NCBI GenBank assembly: GCA_017591395.1
Contig: WEDG01001086.1
Span: 30,757-94,756 of the forward strand
Origin: Schistocephalus solidus
Taxonomy: Eukaryota; Platyhelminthes; Cestoda; Diphyllobothriidea; Diphyllobothriidae
Direction of reading: 5' to 3'
Length of the DNA stretch: 64,000 bases
A program made the position numbers and the translations under genes. The notes beneath the pieces were generated by a model, which saw only the letters and a program-made list of their open reading frames with translations, was not told the DNA's origin and did not search any database. Positions 22,785 to 35,172 of the stretch are shown here, in pieces. Position 1 is the first letter of the stretch. Each line of letters begins with the position of its first letter.

Positions 22785-25700
22785 GTGGTCTTAAGGACCT
22801 ATTTTCTAACGAGAATTGGTGACCAGTCATCCATTGGTCACCATACCGGTGACAAGTATGAAACACGGTCTAGGATATTGTTATTTTAAAGCGTGGAAGT
22901 TGCGGCATTAGAATCCTGTGGCGGTAGGCAAGGATAAGACATTTCTGACTACTATTCTGTACCACCATGTCTGCACTGATCAGGATACGTGACCGTCAGA
23001 TTTTGCATGTTGTCACAGGAAGCCTGAGGAACTACGAGGAAGCCCCATCAGTGAAGACCACATTTTGACCCAAGACAGCTGTCAGTTTATTATTAATGTC
23101 TATCCTACGCTTCTAGACATATGCTATGGGACGCACAATCAACGTGACTGTAGCCTGCAGTATTCGTTCTATTTCATGAAACGCGATGATGGATATTGAG
23201 ACGAGCAACTGTCCGTAATGAACATGCTGCACATCTTATTCATTCTCCTTAACTATTTTAGACGGTGTTTTGCATGCTGTATAGGTCTAGAAAAGATTTC
23301 ATCAGTCACAAGGTTTGCCTCTTTGATCGGAGATCGATGTTACCTCGTACTTCTGAGGATTTCTATTTTAGTAATCATCATAGACCACTTTGCGCATCTG
23401 CAATTGTTTTTCTATGAACAAGGCCTAATCGAGACTTGTGAAATTTACCACACACTACTTGCCAACCTTTAAAATTGATTTTTTTCTCCATGTAAATCTC
23501 AGAAGGCAAGGTGCAAGAAAATAGGTTGTTTAAGAAAGCCAGACTTTTTGTAGACTTTAAAATTTACAATTGAAAATCTGTGTGATTTAAGGTTCTAAAA
23601 CGCAGTAATTATTTCTACTGAGAATCCATTGATTAAAGGTCTCGAAATTATTGGATTTGTCAATTTACCTTTATATGTTACTAATTATGGATCCCACCAA
23701 TAGCATATATTAAGCAACAAATTTTGTGATCTATTTTCTGATATTTTGATATTTAACCATCCACTCTGTTGTGCATTTACAATCTTGGAAGCAAGTCTAA
23801 AGGTAAACAAATATACCAGGAAGGAATCCAATAGAAACAAAAAATGACTTTTTTTAATTTTGCAGCAGAAAACATATCGCCAATGTTCAGAGGAGTCAAG
23901 ATTGAAGTCAAACGTTCCACTTTTTACCATGAAAGCCTTGAAAAATGGTAAAGTAAGCAGGCATGCGTCGACGAAATAGCCAATTGAATCGCGTTTTAAA
24001 GAGTTTTCCTTATTGTGGTAGGTCTGTTGCTACCTAAGGCACCCTGATTGTCGACGTTTGTTCGGGAAGCTCTTTTTTCTTGGGGTGATTCTACAAATGT
24101 GACCAAAACAACCATCGACATTAGTCAGAATGTCCATGTACTCACTCCTTTGGTAAATGCTTTTAAGAAATATTTTATTTTGAAGGTTATGATAAACACA
24201 CAGAACAGAAAATGTGCTTATGGGCAATCAATTTTGACCACTGAAAATTGTGCCATACATGCCAATATTTCGAGATCGATCTGAAATTCATGGTAATCCA
24301 ACACCAGAACGACCAATAAAGAATCTTGACGTAAGGAAACTTCTCTTAATATAGAAACAAGTCTGTTTAGGAGTACACCCCAAATTTCTGTTTATTATTA
24401 CCTGACTAGCCGGCCAATGCGTGAGCTGATAACTAGTTTATCCATGTGATGTCTCCGATAGTGAAAGCAAGCAGGGTCTGTTTGCCTTCATCCATCGCAT
24501 CTCAAGAAATGGAGAAAAATAGAGCCAGTTCTCTTGAAATCAGGTTGGAATCTGTCCATAAACTGTGAGCTAGTTTCCAGGGACCATCATGAACGTTGCA
24601 TTTATTATCGACGAACATTTGTATGCAAACCGCACCAAGGGAATATTTTCGAACGTAGTTATATTTTTTCGACTTACTCAAGAAAGGCTTTCCGTACACT
24701 TTAAATGGAAGTTGACGCGGTGCCTACGTTTTTTGACCTTTTCTGTAAAAGTTTTTTTTCTTAAAAAGTTGGTATTTCTTAAAAAGCTTCTACTTCTTTT
24801 GAATATTTTTGTGTTTCTTAATTCCCTTAAAGTTTGCTCAGTAGTATTTTAAAGCCTTGGTCTACTCGTTGCTGCTGGTTTGCGACGGATTAGCAGTCAT
24901 TCGCAAATATCGGAATTTTGCTCGTGATTCTACTGTAATTTGGTAATTGGTTTCTGTAATTGGTTTCTTTACTTCCTCGCTCACAAGTACGTTGACTCTT
25001 CGGACGTCCATGTTTCCCTATGCAGACACCTCACTTAGAGGGAGGATGACCATACGGAAACAAAATAACAAAGTTAACAATAAGTTGAATGTCCTTACTT
25101 GTATTATCTTGGCGGCCAGTTGGTACGAACCTTAAATGTGCACTTATATCAATAATTCATTATCCAGTAGCCCCGTATAATTTCATATTTTGCGTTAAAT
25201 TCCCTGGAGTACAACTGTTTACATCTTATATGTTAAACACCGACCTTTAGCCCAGCGCAATCATCATCTCTAGCTGTAATCTTCTTATCTCTAACCTAAA
25301 TCTTTCTAGTTCTAACTCAAACCCTAACCCATCCAACCTTGGATTTTAGCGCAGGGACAGCAGTCATAATTGTGTAATTTAGAGGCATGTCCTACCTGCA
25401 ATTGATATCTTAATTTTAATTAGTCCGCTTTGAATTATATCTTGGTGGTAAAGAGTTTAAAATGATATTCCTGGGTAGAAACACCGTATACATATTTAAA
25501 CATTTGTTTCAGGGCCGATATGACGCTAATTTTATAACTGTTTAAAAATTCACGGATATATTCCACAAGAAGACCTGACGGTGGGTGCTCAAAATGACCT
25601 GAACCAGGATAACCGCAAACACGAACCGAAAGTAAATTCAGAGAATGTTGCTCCCGACAATGAAATAGTCAGTTTAATCCGCAGGGCCTCGAACTTTTAT

Positions 25701-28285
25701 AAACGTTCGATAAAGCTTTACTGATGTTGGTTCCCTAAGTACTGAGGGAAGTGGCCCTGAACTGCAGCAAGGCTTTATACAATTTCTGAATTTCAGTTTC
25801 CAAATCAATCGCTAGTATGTCACTCGCGTGATAGTATAGAGATGGTATCGTGTCCAATCTGCCATCCACAGTCAACACGTAAGGCGTCAACCCAAATGAA
25901 AAAGCATATCCAATACAACACTTATGGTATCAATTGGCGAGAGACAACATCATTCGAATCTGAATATACTCTTCCTTATGTAAGTGCCCACAGGTAGCAA
26001 ACACGCACCTCTTACAGGTATGTTTCTAAGGATGCAACAGCCAAGATGCATACAGCTGTTTCCCTGTTGTTACCGATCATCAGTTACGTAACGGCAAAAG
26101 CTTGGCGTTCAGTCTTTTATTATTAAAATCTCCGAGGCTATGGCATAGACTGCAGCTGACTTCGTGTTTCCTGTAATCCATCCGCTAAAAGGTACTGTAA
26201 GAAAACGGTAAATAAAATCGTTTATTAATTTGCACATTTAATGATTTGGGGAAATTACAGGGAGCAGAATGTTAGAAGACTGAGATGGAGAGTACTGAAG
26301 CGCAAAGTAGCGGTTCGGAAGAGACACTGGTGGCGTCTAATCGCACATGCCGAAGGCATGCAAAATGCAGCTTTACCGAGAAAATAATAGTGAGTTGGGA
26401 AAGCAACAGGAAGTTATTTTAATGGCTCATAAACCGATATGTTATTCTGACTCGCGCTTTATGAGCTGCACTGTAAAGACCGTATGACGTGATCTAGCTT
26501 TTAGCCTAAAATAGAGGAACTTGAAAGGCTTTGATACACTACAAGGGCAGCCATTTGTTATGGTCCTTTAAACGTTTTTAATACGTAACTATGGGTCCCA
26601 CAGCTCAAATAAATATAGCAAATTTCCTTATCACATTTAGAATTTAGAAGCCGTACCGAAGTGGATATTTAAGTAGGCAAAATAAAGGCGAATTTCTTTT
26701 TTCCTCCACATACAAACAGACCCTAGTATGAATGTAGGAATAATACAGCAAGCGAGATAAATAGGCATTGACGGGTGGTCATCCTTCAAGTTATCTAATG
26801 GGGACAGCAAATTCGGTTCACGTGTTTGTTTAGGAATGAGCATGCTTGAACAACTAGAAATAAGGTTCACTCTCAAATGCAAACGTTTAAATGTCCCCAA
26901 ATATACCTTTACAAGCATCACACTTTGGTAGATTACTTTACCTCAAGACAAAATATGTCAATAAACTTATTGATTTAAACCTTGTCCTCGAAACTACTTG
27001 CAGAGTGATATTCAGTTGCCTAAATCAAGACTGCTTAACCGCTTCTTGCGCGATCAAGAAGAAGCATTAACCTGGTGAGCATAGGACCTAATCCAATTCA
27101 AAAATGTGGTATGCCTTAGGAAAACATCTTACGAGTTGGAAACTCAGCAGATAAATGCTAGGGTGTCAGTTATTGTGAAGCAGGTTGCAAAACTCCCCTC
27201 AATCACTTTTATACATGATATTCGGATAATTTTGGGATATACGTCTGAGTGCATCTCAGGTGCTTCGAATGGCAACGCTTGCGCCGCACTCGAATTAATC
27301 TGACACGGCGTCCTGCCTACAGGAGTTTGATGCTACAACGGGTTTCGAATCCAAAATGAATACCACAAAGGAAAAATGTACGGCGAAGGTTCTGGTGCGG
27401 AAGCTTTCGAGGCAAAACTGAACCAGTACGTTCACTCCCGCAGCCAAGCGCTCCCTTAGCGGCGTACGCAGGTTGTCCCCTGCCTTCGATTTAGGAGAGT
27501 AAGTTCAATACTTAATAACCGCATCATACAAAGTTTCGTCATGCAGCATTAGCAAGGGAAATCAATATTAACTCAACTTTATATAAGGAGCATGTTCAAG
27601 GCTTTCAGATGTACGCCATTAAAAGAAGTACGAGAGCATCACAGAGCCTTCCATTTCCCGTACATTAGAAGACAAGCGGATGTCATCTTACTTTCTGTAT
27701 AATACCTAAAATTAACTCTTTTCATGTTCCTAAAGGCAAGCCTGAATTGATAATTCTTAAATTCGTCAAGTAATATCACGAAGCACACGCTAGTCTGGAT
27801 AGAGAAATTTCACTGCGGCAAGGTAAGATGAAAGAGATGAGAATATTCTACAAAGGTGACTTTCGAAAAAAAAACAAAAAAGTTGGACAGATAGATATAA
27901 ACAACATATTACATGTTGTGGAGTGAAAAAAAATATCACTTCCGAAGTGTACTTTCGCACAAAAACTTTAGTCACTATGACGCCAGTTAAAGCGAATGAG
28001 TAAGCATCTATTCCTGTAATAAAGTTTAAAAATTAAAATTCAAGAATAAACAATGTGGACGGTTGTTAATCAGATATTGAGCAAACCAGTCAATCACTCC
28101 GATGTCTCACTTTTTGGAAAAAATTAAATGACAGCTTCAAGAAGGTCTCTTAGAGGCTGCTTTAATGTTAAAACCCTGAAATTTGCAAAAGACGCTGGGA
28201 GAACATTTTTATATTAGAAATAGATGAATCAATAAGCTACTTCAGTGTAAGAATAAACAGTGGTTGCTAAAGGTATCCTTTTTTA
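22785..28285 (+). other. long stretch without supported genes
   Basis: About 5.5 kb, AT-rich, with many short open frames on both strands but none longer than about 95 codons and none with a recognisable domain. It contains the telomere-like block at 25275-25345. No RNA gene was recognised. Exons of a host gene, if present, are too short to identify by eye. Confidence 0.3.
25275..25353 (-). repeat. degenerate telomere-like block (minus orientation)
   Basis: CTAACC, CTAACTCAAACCCTAACCC and similar units are visible, followed by CCTTGGATTTTAGCGCAGGG. The last string matches in reverse complement the end of the MITE-like repeat at 43878-44014, so the two are probably members of one dispersed family. 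Confidence 0.45.
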
Positions 28286-28478
28286 GCTCAGTTTTATTAA
28301 GGAACAGATAGTAAAAAACCTCTGAGCTCCCTATTATTTACAAAGGGGCGAAGGAAACATCGATACATAAGGAAAATTGAATATAAACATTTCCAAAATG
28401 ACATGGGAGAAGCAAGCAGCCGTCGACTAGTCGACAAAATACACTTAAAAGACTACTTACTTGTTGTGAGTAGTATAA

Positions 28479-30200
28479 TTATAAGCGATTGAAATAGATG
28501 GTTTGATAAGCGTCGAGTTTGCGCTTAAGAGAATTCACGGCAGTAGAGAGAACAACATGCGTGGGCACAGCGATCCGCGCTGCAACTAAGCTGTTACCGA
28601 AGAAGTATGTGCGTCCATCGACCCTTGCTTTACCGGTGCGTAGTTTTAAAGGGTGACCTTGCAAGGTGGGCGTGCTTGTCAGAGTGAAAATATCATTGGG
28701 AATAAACCAAAAGGCCAGGCCATTCATAATGCGAAAGGTTAGTATGAGGTCTCCTCGTAGTTGCCTGTTGGAAAGGGGAAATAGGTTATGGGTCGTTAGT
28801 CTGTTTTCATAGGTTAGCGATCGCAGGCCTTTAGTCATTTTGGTCGCCCTCTGGACCTTTTCTAAGATGGTTCTATCCTTGTCAGTCCGAAGTTACCATG
28901 CCTATATGGCATTTTCTAGGTAAAGCCACACGAAGCTTCCAAATATTTTGGTGAAATAGTCTTAGTCGAATCCCATAAAGGCGCGTCTGATTATTGCAAT
29001 ACAGACATGACTGACTTGGTCACCTTCGTGCAGTTCAGTGTTGGTTTGAGTTACGATGTAATCCACACACCCAAGTCCTTCTGACTGTTGACTGGTTGCA
29101 GTGATGTACCATTTAGAAAGTAAATTCTCGGGCTCCACAGCGGCCAATTTAAAGAAAATTGCACTTACTGACATTGAAGGGCATAAGCCAACGCTTTGAC
29201 CAGTCCTTTAGCCTGCTCAAGTTCAGTCGCAGATGGTCTTTGTTTGCCATATTGTCAACAACTTTTCATAACTTTATGTCATCAGCAAACAGGAGGACAG
29301 TACATTCAAGGTCCTTGACAAAGTCATTGCTGAAAACAAGGAATAATATGGGGCATAATACTGAGCCCTCTGGGACGCCACTCACCACGGTTACCTCTGA
29401 GGACTACTGGCATCCGACCTGTACTCTTTGGGTCGTCCAATCAGAAAGTTCTGGATCCATGCAAGGAGACTTCCACGAAATCCTACGCTGCGCACTTAAT
29501 GCAGGAGACGTTGGTAAGGAACGCTGGCGAAGGCCTTTTGGAAGTCGATGTAAATGGCATGCACCATTTTTCCTTAGTCACGTGCTTTGGTGCAGCGTTC
29601 AAGTGAGACCAGTAGGTTCGTAAGACAAAACCTACCACTGCGAAAGCCGTGTTGGGCATCGGAGAGGAGGTGATTCTGCTTGAGGAACTGCATCAACGCT
29701 TTATTGATTATTTTCTCCATGATTTTACAAGAGATGGAGGTAAGGCTCACCGGGCTGTACTTATTTGCAGACGCTTAGCTTCCATTCTTGAATAGCGTAG
29801 TGATGGTTACGTTCTGCCAATCGGAGGGTAGACACCGAGTAGCAAACGACGCCTGGAAGAGTAAGGCTAGCGGTTTGGCCATTTCCGAAGCTAGCTTGGC
29901 CGGGATTGCATCAGGGCCTGGAGAGGTCAACTTTTTCAGGTTAAGCAACTCTTCCTAAATGATTTCTTCGGTAAAGTGGACTGTTTCCATAGTAGACATT
30001 ACCTCGTCTTCACAAGTGGGTGGCAAAAATTCAGGTTCTGTTGTCACGACGGACCGGAAGAACCGAGAAAGATGTTCAGCCTTATGCCGGTCCTCTGAGA
30101 TTTCCATGCCCTCGACAGTTGGTTAAAGTGGGTTTGGATCCTTGTTTCGCGTGCGCTGCCTAATTAAACCGTAAAGGATTTAGGGATTAATTATGGCACG
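28479..30200 (-). pseudogene. reverse transcriptase and C-terminal domain of the minus-strand CR1-like pol
   Basis: Motif A reads IYIDFQKAFASV with the Asp codon at 29544-29546. VVSGVPEGSVLCPILFLVF follows, then an intact FADD at 29278-29289 and WLMPFNVSKCN. A stop lies three codons after FADD, and other stops and indels occur near 29000-28850. The C-terminal open stretch (28838-28479) contains LSNRQLRGDLILTFRIMNG, LQGHPLKLR and RTYFFGNSLV. Both polymerase Asp motifs survive but the reading frame does not. Confidence 0.85.
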
Positions 30201-30202
30201 GT

Positions 30203-31308
30203 TCAACAGATCTTCTTCGAAGACTCATCGATCTCTGACAATGAGAATTTTGACACGGTTTCTTTGCAAATTGTAGCCGTTGAAAACTTCCAGTGTCTTA
30301 TCAATGTGGTATCTTTTCCATAGTTTCCTCTTCTTGTTAACTTCGACCAAAGTCCGTTTGTTAGCCTTTTTTGCATGATTCGGCAGTGCTTACAAATGAG
30401 GTTGTGGATTACGTCTTTGAATTTTCCCCAAGCCTCGTCGATATTGTCGGAGAATATGGATGTCCAGTCGATAGGAGAAAGGTAATTTTTCATCTGTTCG
30501 AAATTCCCATGCCAAATATTTGGTCGGAGATCAAGTGATTGAGCCGGCAAAGAGAATAATGTGTATTCCCACATGACAACCACATGATCGCTCTTGTCTA
30601 AAGGCGGTAAACAATTCACAACGTCAATGTTGTCAGGCGACCTAGTGGACACGAGGTCGAGGCAGTTCATCTGTTGGCCCTCGCGAACCCTCGTCGAAAA
30701 AAAGACGTGCTGGGTAAGAAGTAAAGTGCCAGTTGTGCACAGAAGCTGCTGATCAAATGCTGTTTCAGAGCAGCCGCGTAAGCGGAGTTCCAGTCAATGT
30801 TAGGTGCATTAAAGCCCCCAACGATGAGAGCATTCGGCCGCGTAGCAAATACCTTCAGTTCATCCAGCAATTGGGCATCAGCTTCAGGGTCTTTTCTGGG
30901 GTCGATACACAGCTAAGATATTAAGGCTTTGAGAACACGTTGTTCTTACGGTCAACCATACTGCTTCCGTACAAGTCAACTGTGACGTTTTTCTGAAACA
31001 TGCAAGCCATTCTTTGAAAATGTTGCTATGCCTCCACCCCTTCGATTTTCTCCGTCTCGGCGAAACAGTTGGAATCAAGGAAGTGCCAGCTCCATGTCGC
31101 CAACCTGTTCCGACAACCAGGTTTCTGTTATCGAGATAAGGTCTGGGAGCAGGTCACGAACATGGATTCTCAGTCCATCCCTTTTTGGTAGGAGGCTTTG
31201 TGTGTTACTGTACATGACTTTCAGCTTTGAATTCAGGCGAGATCCGTTTTTAGCCCCGACCCAGTCTACTGGAGTAACTGTGCGGTCATACGAACCGGTT
31301 TGATCCAC
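30203..31308 (-). pseudogene. endonuclease domain and linker of the minus-strand CR1-like pol
   Basis: The domain begins with LKVMYSNTQSLLPKRDGL and PDLISITETWLSEQV, which carries the catalytic Glu. ILAVYRPQK follows, and the Asp motif is GGFNAPNIDW, where GDFN has become GGFN (codon at 30814-30816). The LDLVSTRSPDNID block and DKSDHVVVMWEY complete the domain. Frame changes near 31075, 30880 and 30670 break it. The stretch to 30203 is the linker towards RT. Confidence 0.8.
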
Positions 31309-31334
31309 AGTGGGGCTGAGGATCGTTTTACTAT

Positions 31335-33785
31335 TTATCTTTTATAGATTTTCAGGTTCTGTTCTCCGTTGACGCACCGTGTTCTCAATTCAAGGAATAA
31401 ACGCCAAAAACTTTAAAAGATAATTCAGCTTCATGTCTAATCAAATGAGCAATTGAGGCATTGAAAGAAACTATGTAAATCTAATGCTTTCGGCTCAAAG
31501 GTTTTGTGCTGATGTGCAGATGGAGTATTAAAATACTGGCGATTTTTATAGTAAATTGCGTATCATTTATCTGTAACATTAAACAACGCGCCTAGTTGTA
31601 ACATTTGATTAAACAAATAATGGCAGCAACTCAATATTATTTTAAATATAATTGTATGAGTAGCGAAAAACCTCTCATGATGCAGTTGCGTACCGACATG
31701 CATCGAACAATAAACAAATTTACTATAAGCGGTCTCTATTTTAATGAAAAAGAAAATGATTTTTGAAAATACTATCTCACCAGTAACTCATTCTCAGTGC
31801 GTATTAGAGGTTTGTCATGTTTTATTAATGCCTTGTGATACACATGTTTGCATATACCAAAATTTAAAAAGCGCAAGCCAAAGTTTTCATGCAACCTAAT
31901 TCAGGTAGCCTGTTTAAGGTTTATGAATGTTTTTTATCTACCCATTAACTCTCCTGGATGAAGTGTTAACTTACAATAGTTTTCATTAGTTCAGTAGGAT
32001 TTCATAGAACTCTTTAATCTAGTCAGTTTTTGTCAGAAAAAGATTTTTTTACCATTAGGGATGATTAGAATTTGTTACAAGGGATGCGACCACTTGTAAG
32101 ATTAGTCCAAACAATAAGTCGTGGAATTGCGCAAAACAAAGCCACACAAAAAGTGTTTTTAAATTGGAAGCCGACAAACGCAATACGCGCAGACATGTAC
32201 ACAATTACCAAGATTAACTGAAACCATCGTCTTAAAGGAGCAAACTAGCTGTCAGTGGATCTCTCAGCAGATGGCATTACACTCATTAAACATTTTGATC
32301 TGGCATGCGCTCAAAAAGCCATGATACTCAAGCCTTTCTAAGAAACATAGTCCTTTTGAGAATACACTCCTAAATTTTTCCTTATGGTTGTTCTGTAGAT
32401 GACTAGGAATGTTTGATGTGTAAAACTAAGCGTCCACGGAACCCTTGTGCAATAGCATCAGTGCGAAATTATTACAACTACAGAGTTATATTTCTTAAAA
32501 TTAATTGATTACGGAAGGAATCATGCTACCCTCAGTTGTTTATAATGGCATCCAGTGCGGTGTTGTAACTCTGCCCCTCAAATAAAGAAGGCAGTAGCGT
32601 GCGCACTTGTTTTACTCTTGAAAAAACAACCTAATTAGCGGTTCATTTAATTGACGTTATTGAATATGCCAAGGTCGTCGACATGCTAAGTCCGACAAAA
32701 AACAGGTCCTTGGCTGGACTTTGAACCCCTTGTTACCCTAACCATCTTTGAGTATCTACGGCTTACGTGGTTCAGTTTACTGTTAATCTTGTGAGAGTAT
32801 ATCTGTGTACAGACCGGCAACAGGATTTTCTGTAGCGCGAAGTCTAGTGCTTCTTAAGCGAGATACTGGACTTTATCTGAACCCAGTGTTAAAAGGCTTA
32901 CTGCCTTAAAAAGTAACATACAGATGATTTATAATAAGGTCTACAAGATTGCTTTGACTTTTGTAGTTAACGAAATTATATGAAAAAAATAAAAAGTAAG
33001 TGGGTACTGATATTATCTCTGTTAAATACAACCGGGGGGTATGAAAAAAGTAAAAATAAGGGGTCTAGATACGCAAAAACGTCAGCTAAATCGAAGTGAA
33101 AAAAGATGAGCACTCTATGAAGTGCGCTTAAATGAACTTGATGGGTATAATAGCTCGGAATCGACCAAGCGTGCGATAAAAAAGCATTATCTATTTTATG
33201 TATTATTGAATAGTTTTTTCTGGAAATTTACTGAATGCATTGTTAAAACGGCGGTGAATCTCTCGTCGTTGCTAAAACTTCGGTGAATTTTCAGTGGTTT
33301 TTCAGGAGGCTGATTGGATTTTCTAAAAGAATACATTGCATTATTTTGCATGCCAAGGCTTCAGGCATAGGATAGATCCGCAAGACGCTTTCCGATGTTA
33401 CCATTTCTCGCTCTACCATTATCCAGAGGACAGTTTGGATTGTAATAGTATTCATTAAATTAAACGGATGTCCACAACACATTCCAGCTATTCAAATGCT
33501 TCTGTTATATTTGATCGGCAATTGTTAAGCATAAATGAAAAAATCGCCTCCTCTAGATACCTGAACACTTTCTTCTACCTCTGCTTATTTTTGGGCATCA
33601 ATGTGTGATTTTAAGTCAATTTTAAATTAGACAGATAGTTTTGAAAAATTTCATACACGTTAGGTCTCTAACTTACAGAATAGCTAGGTATGAAGCACAT
33701 GTTCATCTGGAAGTATAGTTAGGGGTAGCACTACACAGATAGCATTTGGTCGCTCCATTTGTCTCGTACAGGTGGTGAATGCTCC
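31335..33785 (+). other. no gene visible
   Basis: About 2.4 kb of AT-rich sequence. Around 32980-33065 two near-identical A-rich phrases occur (ATGAAAAAAATAAAAAGTAA and ATGAAAAAAGTAAAAATAAG). No coding or RNA gene is supported. Confidence 0.3.
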
Positions 33786-34300
33786 TGTGGCCGCCTCTAA
33801 CTGGTACCCAACTCTCACCTGTGGCTCCTCGAAGTTGGGTTCTTCCCAGCGGCCACACCCCGGGCAACCGTCACGACCGGCGGGCTAAACCAGGTGAGGG
33901 TCTCCGGTGTTGTGTGTGCCTCCACACCCGGTATGCCTGACTCCCGAACTTCCCACCTCCCCCTCTCAAAAAGTCCTACGGTGGGGGCGACAGCCAACCC
34001 CGTAGGCGGCCCAGACTAACTCGGGTCGTTCTTCCACTAAAAACAAAACCGTGACCCATAGTGGAGTTCGGCAGCCGTCTGGGATATCCGAGCAGCCCTA
34101 TTTAGGGATAGCACTGCTTGCCTCCCTCGCGGAGGAAGGGGCTAGAAAATGTGCCCTAAAAAATTGCTGGTTCTCACGTCTTCTGCAGCCGGCCGCGGCT
34201 CGCAGATCGCAAACTACGCGGTCGTAAAACTCAAACAAACAACAATACCCTCCGTCCCCATCCCCCTCGCCATACTCTCCAGGCTGCTCGGGTGAGTCCA
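33786..34300 (+). promoter_or_regulatory. structured 5' leader of RTE-like copy 1
   Basis: A 9-bp arm TGTGGCCGC (33786-33794) pairs with GCGGCCACA (33849-33857) and encloses an 8-bp stem ACCCAACT/AGTTGGGT (33806-33813 with 33833-33840). CTGGT (33801-33805) can pair with ACCAG (33889-33893) to form a pseudoknot, and a hairpin CCG/CGG with CCCG/CGGG lies between (33859-33884). A further stem CCTACG..GGGG with CCCCGTAGG spans 33975-34006. These pairings are directly visible; their function is inferred. Family knowledge: several non-LTR elements begin with HDV-like ribozymes of this topology. Confidence 0.4.
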
Positions 34301-34308
34301 CTCACACT

Positions 34309-35105
34309 AGCAGCCTGGAATGTTCGTTCCCTTTAGACAATCCTAAGAGCAACCGGCCGGAACGGAGGACGGCGCTAGTCGCTCGGGAACTGGTGCGCTA
34401 CAAGGTGGACATTGCTGCTCTCAGCGAGACCCGATTCTCTGAACAGGGTCAGCTGGAGGAGGTGGGGGCCGGCTACACTTTCTTCTGGAGCGGCCGGCCA
34501 AAGGCAGAGCGACGCGACGCTGGTGTTGCCTTTGCCATTCGTAACGACATCGTGGGACGTCTGCCCCTGTCTGCCGCAGGGTATCAATGATCGCCTGATG
34601 AGCCTCCGCCTGCCTCTTCGGGGAGACCAGTTCGCCACCATCATCAGCGCCTACGCTCCCCCAATGACGAGCTCTGATGCGGCGAAGGACAAATTCTACG
34701 AGGACCTGCACGCCTTGCTGGCGACTGTGCCGAAAGAGGACAAGTTAATTGTCCTTGGTGATTTCAATGCCCGCGTCGGGACGGACCACGCTGCCTGGCA
34801 GGGAGTGCTGGGTCCCCACGGTCTCGGTAGCTGTAACGATAATGGCCTCCTTCTTCTGCGCACGTGCGGAACACCGTCTCCCTGCTGACCAACACCTTCT
34901 TCCGCCTTCCGACGCGGGAGAAGGCCACGTGGATGCACCCTCGGTCGCGGCGCTGGCATCTGCTGGACTATGTTCTCGTCCGGAGGCGAGATCGACAGGA
35001 CGTGCTGGTAACCAAGGCGATCCGCGATGCCGATGGTTGGACAGATCACCGCCTTGTCATCTCCCAGATGAGGCTCCGACTGCAAACCCCGACGAAGGCC
35101 CCAAG
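34309..35105 (+). pseudogene. endonuclease domain of RTE-like copy 1 pol
   Basis: The protein opens LAAWNVRSL (34309). After a one-base loss it reads [20 protein letters not shown], then [17 protein letters not shown], which holds the catalytic Glu. [17 protein letters not shown] follows, then an intact [15 protein letters not shown] (from about 34746). [18 protein letters not shown] and [17 protein letters not shown] close the domain, the latter giving the terminal His motif. Frames change near 34575 and 34860. The frame runs to 35105, the base before a GTAAG. Confidence 0.85.
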
Positions 35106-35172
35106 GTAAGAGGCCGCCATGTAAGTTAAATACTCTTTTATTAAATTTGCCTGCTCACTGTTTTGATTTCAG
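35106..35172 (+). other. GT-AG intron-like segment between endonuclease and RT (67 nt)
   Basis: The segment starts AAG|GTAAG and ends TTTTGATTTCAG|C with a T-rich 3' part. Reading through without splicing gives TAA at 35107-35109. Removing exactly 35106-35172 joins the endonuclease frame (ending ...KAP) to the RT frame (SNQITEKLEDL) through a split AGC codon. The minus-strand copy has the same segment at 63254-63188, also 67 nt, with three differences. A second GTAAGTT donor at 35121 would leave the TAA in the message. Confidence 0.7.

Larger units (their letters stand above)
28290..31330 (-). mobile_element. CR1-like non-LTR retrotransposon, minus-strand copy
   Basis: Read on the minus strand it holds an endonuclease, a reverse transcriptase and a single CR1-type C-terminal module, then a 3' UTR with an AATAGGGAGCTCA-like string also found in element B, and a CTTAATAAAACTGAG end. 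It has relatively few stops and is the best preserved CR1-like copy in the window. Its 5' edge is near the first recognisable pol residues and may lie further right. Confidence 0.8.

Noticed and set aside
28479..31308. Active CR1-like retrotransposon
   Set aside because: Although the RT Asp motifs survive, a stop follows FADD, the endonuclease Asp is Gly, and several frameshifts are present.
35121..35172. Alternative 52-nt intron using the second GTAAG
   Set aside because: Splicing there leaves the in-frame TAA at 35107-35109 in the message and does not join the endonuclease and RT frames.
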